NCBI GenBank assembly: GCA_035760645.1 | Contig: DASTSO010000053.1 | Coordinates: 1 to 9,396 of the forward strand | Length of the DNA: 9,396 bases | Origin: DASSTY01 sp035760645 | Lineage (GTDB): Bacteria > Gemmatimonadota > Gemmatimonadetes > Gemmatimonadales > GWC2-71-9 | Direction of reading: 5' to 3' | Program-made: the position numbers and the translations under genes | The notes under the pieces: model-generated | What the model saw: only the letters and a program-made list of their open reading frames with translations | Databases searched by the model: none | Told to the model about the DNA's origin: nothing | Shown here: positions 5,246-9,396 of the stretch, in pieces | Layout: each line of letters opens with the position of its first letter | Numbering within the stretch: position 1 is the first letter of the stretch

Positions 5246-6330
5246 CCGTCGATGCCGACGCCGAGCTTCGAGAGCACCGTGCCGATCGGGTTGCCGATCG
5301 TCGAGGTGTTGCTGCCGGCGAAGAGCAGCGCGACCGGCGCGGCGGCGGCGGTGTTCGTGACGATGAGCGAGCCCGAATCGCCGGCGCGGCTGAACGAGCC
5401 CTTGTTCCCCGAGACGACGACCTGATGGACGAAGCGGGCGACGCCCGCGGAGTACTGCACGTTGATCGTCGCGTTGACGGCCGACACGGTGCCGGTGGTG
5501 CACTTGGTCGTGCGGCCGCACTTCTGCACCGCGAGGCCGACGCTGGCGGCGACCGGCGTCGAGCCCGGCACGCCGTAGCCCCCCGAGAAGGTGGCGTTGC
5601 CGACGGTGGCGGTCGTCACCGAGGCGAGCGCCGCGTCGACTTCGTTGTCGCTGCCGAAGGAGATCGGGACGAACTTCGCGAGCGTGCCGATGACGTCGGC
5701 CGTGCTCCAGGCGCAGTTGGTGTCGTAGCGGCCGGGCTGCAGGATCTGGCTGCCGAGCTGTGCCGTGTTCTCGAGCGCGAAGACGTGGTTGTTGCTGAGC
5801 GCGTAGTAGCTGCTGCCGCGCTTGACGCGCGCGCCGATGGTGCCGGCCGAGCACTCGCCGACGTTGCCGGTGGAGACGCCGATCGGCACGGGGCGCGCGA
5901 AGCGGCTCGTGGGATTGGCGCTGCCGCCGCCACCGCCCGGCTTCTTCGCGGGGGCGCCGCCCTTCCCCTCCGCCCGCGGCAGCTCGGCGCGGAACGGCCC
6001 CGTCACCTCGACCACCACGGGGATCCCGTCGAGCGCGCGCGGCAGCCCCCCCACGGCGCCGTGCGTGGCGAAGATCTTCACCGCCGGGCGGCCATCGGCG
6101 GTGAGGCCGACGGCGGTGCCGGCGACGCCGTCGTTCTGCAGCAGGCGCCCGGTGGCGCGCTCCTGCGCGGCGATGGCGGCGCGGAGGTCGGGCCCCGGCG
6201 CGCCGCCGCGCGCGGCGCTCACGGCGTCCGGCGCGGTGGGATCGGTGCGGTCGCCGCTGCAGGCGGCGAAGGCGAGGGCGAGGGCGCAGGCCAGGGCGAG
6301 GCGCCGGGGCCGGAGTGCGGTCGGGGGCAT
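5239..6330 (-). CDS. Secreted trypsin-like serine protease (putative lipoprotein)
   Basis: A 363-residue exported protein. The signal sequence (LALACALALAFAAC) ends at C24, a likely lipidation site. Residues about 67-116 form a small domain (GVAGTAVGLTADGRPAVKI to EVTGPFRA), followed by a Lys/Pro/Gly linker (117-140). The peptidase part (about 148-363) shows a chymotrypsin-type triad: H182 in ALSNNHVFA, D232 in NEVDAALASV, and S319 in SRAGDSGSLIV. The GDSGS motif is classic. Cysteines at 160, 206, 271 and 277 may form disulfides, consistent with export. The ATG at 6330 has AGGGAG about seven bases upstream. I recall similar proteins with the YALSNNHVYA and GDSGS motifs as poorly studied 'trypsin-like' hypothetical proteins in soil bacteria. 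Substrate unknown. It is first in the minus-strand gene run, diverging from the PspB-like gene. Confidence 0.88.
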   Translation of the reverse strand: MPPTALRPRRLALACALALAFAACSGDRTDPTAPDAVSAARGGAPGPDLRAAIAAQERATGRLLQNDGVAGTAVGLTADGRPAVKIFATHGAVGGLPRALDGIPVVVEVTGPFRAELPRAEGKGGAPAKKPGGGGGSANPTSRFARPVPIGVSTGNVGECSAGTIGARVKRGSSYYALSNNHVFALENTAQLGSQILQPGRYDTNCAWSTADVIGTLAKFVPISFGSDNEVDAALASVTTATVGNATFSGGYGVPGSTPVAASVGLAVQKCGRTTKCTTGTVSAVNATINVQYSAGVARFVHQVVVSGNKGSFSRAGDSGSLIVTNTAAAAPVALLFAGSNTSTIGNPIGTVLSKLGVGIDGK

Positions 6331-6394
6331 GCGGAGTCTCCCTGCTGAAGGGTCGGGGGAGGAGACCTCGCGCGAAGGCGGGACGCGAGGCGGT

Positions 6395-6403
6395 TATACT
6401 ATA
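6395..6403. promoter_or_regulatory. Divergent promoter core (TATACT / TATAGT)
   Basis: The sequence tatactata is a striking AT-rich island in the 146-nt space between the protease gene (minus) and the PspB-like gene (plus). On the plus strand TATACT (6395-6400) is a good -10 box about 76 nt ahead of the ATG at 6477. On the minus strand TATAGT serves about 65 nt ahead of the ATG at 6330. No convincing -35 box is seen on either side, so an alternative sigma factor or activator is possible. The rest of 6331-6476 holds only the Shine-Dalgarno sequences and untranslated leader. Confidence 0.6.
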
Positions 6404-6476
6404 GGAAACGGACATCGAGCCGACCAGAGAGCCGGCCCCCCGGCGCTGTTCCCTTCCACCAATCCTTGGGGCTCCC

Positions 6477-6770
6477 ATGGACCACGGCGCGCTCGCCCTG
6501 CTGATCCCGATCCTCGCCCTCGCGATCCCGGTGCTGGGGATCGTCAGCCACACCATGGTCAAGGTGGCGCGCTACAAGGCGCTCGGCAGCGCCGCCGAGG
6601 GCGGGCCGAGCGGCCCGGAGCTGCAGGAGCGCCTCGCCGCGCTGGAGCAGGAGATGGACACCGTGCGCCAGGAGCTCGCCGAGACGCAGGAGCGGCTCGA
6701 CTTCACCGAGCGGCTGCTGGCGAGCGGGACGCGGGCGGACGAGTCGGGAGGACGGGCGGGCGGGAGGTAG
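6477..6770 (+). CDS. PspB-like small membrane protein (TM helix plus coiled coil)
   Basis: A 97-residue protein. Residues about 5-25 form one transmembrane helix (ALALLIPILALAIPVLGIV), followed by a basic patch (HTMVKVARYKAL). Residues about 47-82 form a charged coiled coil: LQERLAALEQEMDTVRQELA and RLDFTERLLA. A short Gly/Arg/Ser tail follows. The layout, and the last helix ending in ERLLA, resemble phage shock protein B (about 75 residues; helix, then RIQALESIL), which helps sense inner-membrane stress with PspC and PspA. No pspA, pspC or pspF gene is in the window, so the role is inferred only. The start ATG at 6477 has weak TTGGGG upstream. It is transcribed alone from the divergent promoter and ended by the palindrome at 6787-6826. 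The short length and coiled coil also fit a generic membrane-anchored adaptor. Confidence 0.72.
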   Translation: MDHGALALLIPILALAIPVLGIVSHTMVKVARYKALGSAAEGGPSGPELQERLAALEQEMDTVRQELAETQERLDFTERLLASGTRADESGGRAGGR

Positions 6771-6786
6771 GGGGAGGAGGCAGGAG

Positions 6787-6826
6787 GAACGCACAGGGGC
6801 GACCGATCGGTCGCCCCTGTGCGTTC
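6787..6826. terminator. 40-bp perfect palindrome between convergent genes
   Basis: Positions 6787-6826 form an unbroken palindrome (20-bp arms, centre gatc). It lies 16 nt after the PspB-like stop and 19 nt after the stop of the helicase gene on the other strand. A transcript from either side would fold into a very stable hairpin, but no U-run follows on either strand. It probably ends transcription both ways, perhaps with Rho or by stalling, or protects 3' ends. Its long arms and absence of a spacer are noteworthy. Confidence 0.8.
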
Positions 6827-6845
6827 GGTGAGGGTTACGGCCGGC

Positions 6846-8249
6846 TCACGCGCGGGGGCCCCCACCGCCCCGTCCGCCTCCACCTCCTCCGCCCCGGCGG
6901 CGCCGGCGCGCGCCGCCGCCGCCGCCCTCGCCTCTGGGCTGCGCCGCCCCCGGGCGCGGCGGCGCGGGCTTCGCGGACTTGGCCGCGGCGCGCGCCTCCT
7001 CCTGCGCCTGGTGCGCCGCGCGCCGCACGGCCTTCTCGGCGGCGCGCTTGCGCTCCTCCGCCTTGCGCGCCCGGATCTCGGCGATGCGCTCGCCGCGCGG
7101 CCGCTCGAGCGGCTCGGCGGGCCGCGCCCGGTAGTCGAAGTCGGGCACCGTCACCCGCGGCAGCCGGCGGCCGATGGCGCGCTCGATCTGCTTGAGGTCG
7201 CCCTCCTCCTCCGGCGAGACGAAGGTGAAGGCGTCGCCCGTCGCCTCCGCCCGGCCGGTGCGGCCGACGCGGTGGATGTAGTCCTCGGGCACGAGCGGGA
7301 CGTCGAAGTTGACGACGTGGCCCAGCGCCTCGACGTCGATGCCGCGCGCCGCGATGTCGGTGGCGACGAGCACGCGGATGGTGCCGTTCTTGAAGCCCGC
7401 GAGCGCCGCGGTGCGCTGCGGCTGCGAGCGGTTGCCGTGCAGCCGCTCGCACGAGATGCCGTGCTTCGCGAGCAGCTCGGCGAGGCGGTTGGTGCGGTGC
7501 TTGGTGCGCGTGAAGACGAGCGCCTCGTTGATCTGCCCGCGCTCGAGGAGCGTCAGGAGCAGCGCCGACTTCAGGTCCTGCGCCACCGGGTAGACCGCCT
7601 GCGTGATCCCGGTCGCCGGCGCGGCGGTGCGCTCGAGGTTGATGCGCGCGGGGTCGTGCAGCATCGCGCGCGTCAGCTCGAGGATCGGCGCCGGCATCGT
7701 GGCGCTGAAGAAGAGCGTCTGCCGGCGCGCCGGCAGGTGCGTCAGGATGCGCTTGATGTCGGGGAGGAAGCCCATGTCGAGCATCCGGTCGGCCTCGTCG
7801 AGGACGAGGTGCTCGAGCCGGTCGAGCTTCGCGTAGGGCTGCTTGAGATGGTCGAGGAGCCGGCCGGGCGTGGCGATCAGGACGTCCACGCCGCTGCGGA
7901 AGGCGTGCTCCTGCGGCCCCGGGCTCACGCCGCCGAAGACGGCGGCCGCGGTGAGCGGCGTGTGCATCGCGAGCGCGTTGCACTGCTCGAGGATCTGCGC
8001 GGCGAGCTCGCGCGTCGGCGTCACGACGAGCGCGCGAGTGGTGCCGCGCGGCTTCGCGAGCAGCTGCTGGAGGATGGGGAGGAGGAACGCGGCGGTCTTG
8101 CCGCTCCCCGTCGCGGCGCACGCGAGCACGTCGCGCCCGGCGAGCGCGGGCGGCATGGCGTCGGCCTGGATCGGCGTGGGGCGGACGAAGCCGAGCTCCT
8201 TGATGCCCCGGAGGAGATCGCGGTCGAGATGAAAGCTGCTGAACGGCAC
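6846..8249 (-). CDS. rhlE: DEAD-box ATP-dependent RNA helicase, RhlE type
   Basis: A 467-residue helicase with a full motif set, numbered from the GTG at 8249. These are the Q motif GFVRPTPIQ (21-29), motif I AATGSGKT (45-52), Ia PTRELA, Ib TPGRLLD, motif II DEAD (151-154), motif III SAT (182-184), IV LVFTRTK, V ATDIAARGID, and VI HRVGRTGR (326-333). The core ends near residue 370. A basic tail follows, rich in Ala/Arg/Lys and ending in Gly/Arg runs, typical of RhlE-like proteins and likely RNA-binding. The family unwinds short RNA duplexes in ribosome assembly and mRNA decay, often in the cold. The GTG at 8249 (PFSSFHLDRDLLRGIKELGF) gives the usual N-terminus. A TTG at 8300 is possible but adds 17 unconserved residues. 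It is transcribed convergently with the PspB-like gene. Confidence 0.96.
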   Translation of the reverse strand: MPFSSFHLDRDLLRGIKELGFVRPTPIQADAMPPALAGRDVLACAATGSGKTAAFLLPILQQLLAKPRGTTRALVVTPTRELAAQILEQCNALAMHTPLTAAAVFGGVSPGPQEHAFRSGVDVLIATPGRLLDHLKQPYAKLDRLEHLVLDEADRMLDMGFLPDIKRILTHLPARRQTLFFSATMPAPILELTRAMLHDPARINLERTAAPATGITQAVYPVAQDLKSALLLTLLERGQINEALVFTRTKHRTNRLAELLAKHGISCERLHGNRSQPQRTAALAGFKNGTIRVLVATDIAARGIDVEALGHVVNFDVPLVPEDYIHRVGRTGRAEATGDAFTFVSPEEEGDLKQIERAIGRRLPRVTVPDFDYRARPAEPLERPRGERIAEIRARKAEERKRAAEKAVRRAAHQAQEEARAAAKSAKPAPPRPGAAQPRGEGGGGGARRRRRGGGGGGGRGGGGPRA

Positions 8250-8305
8250 TGCACACCCTGGTTTGGAGACGGGGGAAGTCTCGCAGGATCGGGCGCACAA
8301 TGCGA

Positions 8306-8338
8306 GGGCGGGCGCGCCGGAGGCCGGCGCGCCCGCCC
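8306..8338 (-). terminator. 15-bp GC hairpin after the RCC1-repeat gene
   Basis: Arms 8306-8320 and 8324-8338 pair perfectly around agg. On the minus strand the hairpin begins 4 nt after the RCC1 gene's stop. The tail (TCGCATTGTG) is not a U-run, so efficiency is uncertain. It lies 57 nt before the helicase start, and the sequence between (8250-8305) should hold the helicase promoter, though I see no clear -35 or -10 box. Confidence 0.65.
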
Positions 8339-8342
8339 GCCG

Positions 8343-9396
8343 TCAGTACTGCCCGGCGACGAACGCCGGCTCGGCGCGGACGGCACGGGTGCCGTCGCCG
8401 AGCTGGCCCGCGTCGTTGCGGCCCCAGCAGTAGGCCCCGATCCCCGGCACCTCGCCGCAGCGATATCCCGCGCCCACCGAGAGCCGCTCGAAGACGAGCC
8501 GCGCGGGGACCTGCGCCGGCGCGAGGTCGGCGAGCGCCCAGCAGAATGCCGCTCCCGTGGCGGTGAGGGCGCACGCCTCGCCCGCGCCCACGGCGATCGA
8601 GCGGAAGCTGTAGGGACTCGCCACCGGCCGCGGCACGGTGTCGGCCGCGTCCGCGCCCCAGCAATAGGCGGCGCCCGCCGCGGTGAGGGCGCAGGTGCCG
8701 CTCCCGGCTGCGAGCTGCGCGAAGGCGACGCCGCCGCCCACGGCCGCGGGTGCCGCCGCGGGCGCGCGCGCGCCGCCCTGCACCCCGCCCTGCCGCCCCC
8801 AGCACCAGGCCGCCCCCGCCGCGTCGAGCGCGCAGGCGTGGGCCGAGCCGACGGCGAGCGCCGCGAGCCGGAGCGTGTCGGGGAAGGCGACGGCGAGCGG
8901 CGTCACGCTGCAGCGCCCGCCCGCGGGGCACGCGAGGAGGGTGGTGTCGGCGACGCCGAGCTGGCCGAAGAAGTCCTCGCCCCAGCAGTGGACGCGCGCG
9001 TCGGTGGTGAGCCCGCAGGTGAAGTCGGCTCCGGCACCGACCGCCTGGAAGCGGAGGCCGCCGGCCACTTCCTCGGGCACGGCGCAGGCCTCGTGCGCCG
9101 TCGCGTCCGCCGGGCAGGTGGCCGCCGCGGTGGTATCGCCGCGGCCGAGGGCGCCGGCGAGGTTGCGGCCCCAGCAGAGCGCCGGCCCCGCGGCGTCGAG
9201 CGCGCAGACGTGCGCGGCGCCGACGGCGATCGCGGTGAAGCCGCGGCCGCGGCCCACCGCGGTCGGCTCGAGCCTGGACCCGTTCAGGCCGCTGCCGAGC
9301 TGGCCGAAGTCGTTCGCGCCCCAGCAGTACGCGGCGCCGCTCTCGCGCAGGCCGCACGTCGTCGCGCCGGCGGCGCTCGTCGCCACCTGGTGCAGC
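8343..9396 (-). CDS. RCC1-repeat (beta-propeller) secreted protein, 5' end outside window
   Basis: The reading frame stays open to the right edge (LHQVATSAAGATTCGL at the edge), so the start is outside. About seven RCC1 repeats are visible, each with the form G-x-x-x-x-C-A-L ... Y-C-W-G: YCWGANDFGQLG, LCWGRNLAGALG, HCWGEDFFGQLG, WCWGRQGG, YCWGADAAD, FCWALADLA and YCWGRNDAGQLG. Seven blades usually close one propeller. Paired cysteines in each repeat suggest disulfides and export. Two longer insertions with extra cysteines (around TCPADATAHEACAVP and ACPAGGRC) interrupt repeats two and three. The protein ends in AFVAGQY. Bacterial RCC1 proteins of this CWG type often carry an Ig-like or lipoprotein N-terminus; that part is not visible. 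Function unknown; probably an adhesive or binding surface protein. Confidence 0.9.
   Translation of the reverse strand, partial: LHQVATSAAGATTCGLRESGAAYCWGANDFGQLGSGLNGSRLEPTAVGRGRGFTAIAVGAAHVCALDAAGPALCWGRNLAGALGRGDTTAAATCPADATAHEACAVPEEVAGGLRFQAVGAGADFTCGLTTDARVHCWGEDFFGQLGVADTTLLACPAGGRCSVTPLAVAFPDTLRLAALAVGSAHACALDAAGAAWCWGRQGGVQGGARAPAAAPAAVGGGVAFAQLAAGSGTCALTAAGAAYCWGADAADTVPRPVASPYSFRSIAVGAGEACALTATGAAFCWALADLAPAQVPARLVFERLSVGAGYRCGEVPGIGAYCWGRNDAGQLGDGTRAVRAEPAFVAGQY

Noticed and set aside
6835..9357. An 840-codon minus-strand frame spanning the helicase and RCC1 genes
   Set aside because: It is Arg/Ala-rich throughout and lacks motifs, while the other frames give complete helicase motifs and RCC1 repeats.

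Overview
This is a very GC-rich bacterial window whose genes lie mostly on the minus strand. The mix of a PknB-type kinase opening, secreted lipoproteins with bacterial Ig-like and SLH-like domains, an RCC1-repeat protein with many 'CWG' motifs, and a trypsin-like secreted protease is one I associate with Gemmatimonadota. That assignment is inference from gene style; no rRNA or marker gene is present. I see no rRNA, tRNA, CRISPR array, transposase or phage gene.

Layout. (1) 1-116: the 5' end of a serine/threonine kinase gene on the minus strand, running off the left edge. (2) 117-430: a repeat-rich stretch with four 15-nt tandem units, a perfect 32-bp inverted repeat and a 12-nt tandem duplication. 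It runs into a small plus-strand ORF (340-714) whose first ~30 codons are repeat sequence. (3) 732-778: a strong two-way terminator hairpin. (4) 862-1494: a VapB/VapC-type toxin-antitoxin pair with a palindrome-rich promoter region upstream. (5) 1549-1754: a broken MmcQ/YjbR-family remnant. (6) 1753-6330: a long run of minus-strand genes. In transcription order these are a trypsin-like secreted protease, a small lipoprotein resembling the protease's N-terminal region, a large Ig/SLH-like lipoprotein, a DinB-superfamily protein, a multi-pass membrane protein and a YmdB-like macrodomain protein. Gaps are short (1 to 73 nt), so much of it could be one transcript, perhaps with an internal promoter before the Ig/SLH gene. 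(7) 6331-6476: a divergent promoter region, then a plus-strand PspB-like small membrane protein. (8) 6787-6826: a 40-bp perfect palindrome between convergent genes. (9) 6846-8249: a complete RhlE-type DEAD-box RNA helicase. (10) 8343-9396: an RCC1-repeat protein running off the right edge, with a GC-rich hairpin after its stop.

Working picture. The protease, small lipoprotein and Ig/SLH lipoprotein look like an exported cell-surface set. DinB, membrane and macrodomain genes follow as accessory cytoplasmic or membrane functions. VapBC, the MmcQ remnant and the inverted repeat mark 186-1754 as a rearranged stretch. I do not see a complete new defence or mobile system. The best candidates for something undescribed are the protease with its detached pro-region-like partner, and the repeat element that seems to have supplied a new N-terminus to a small ORF.
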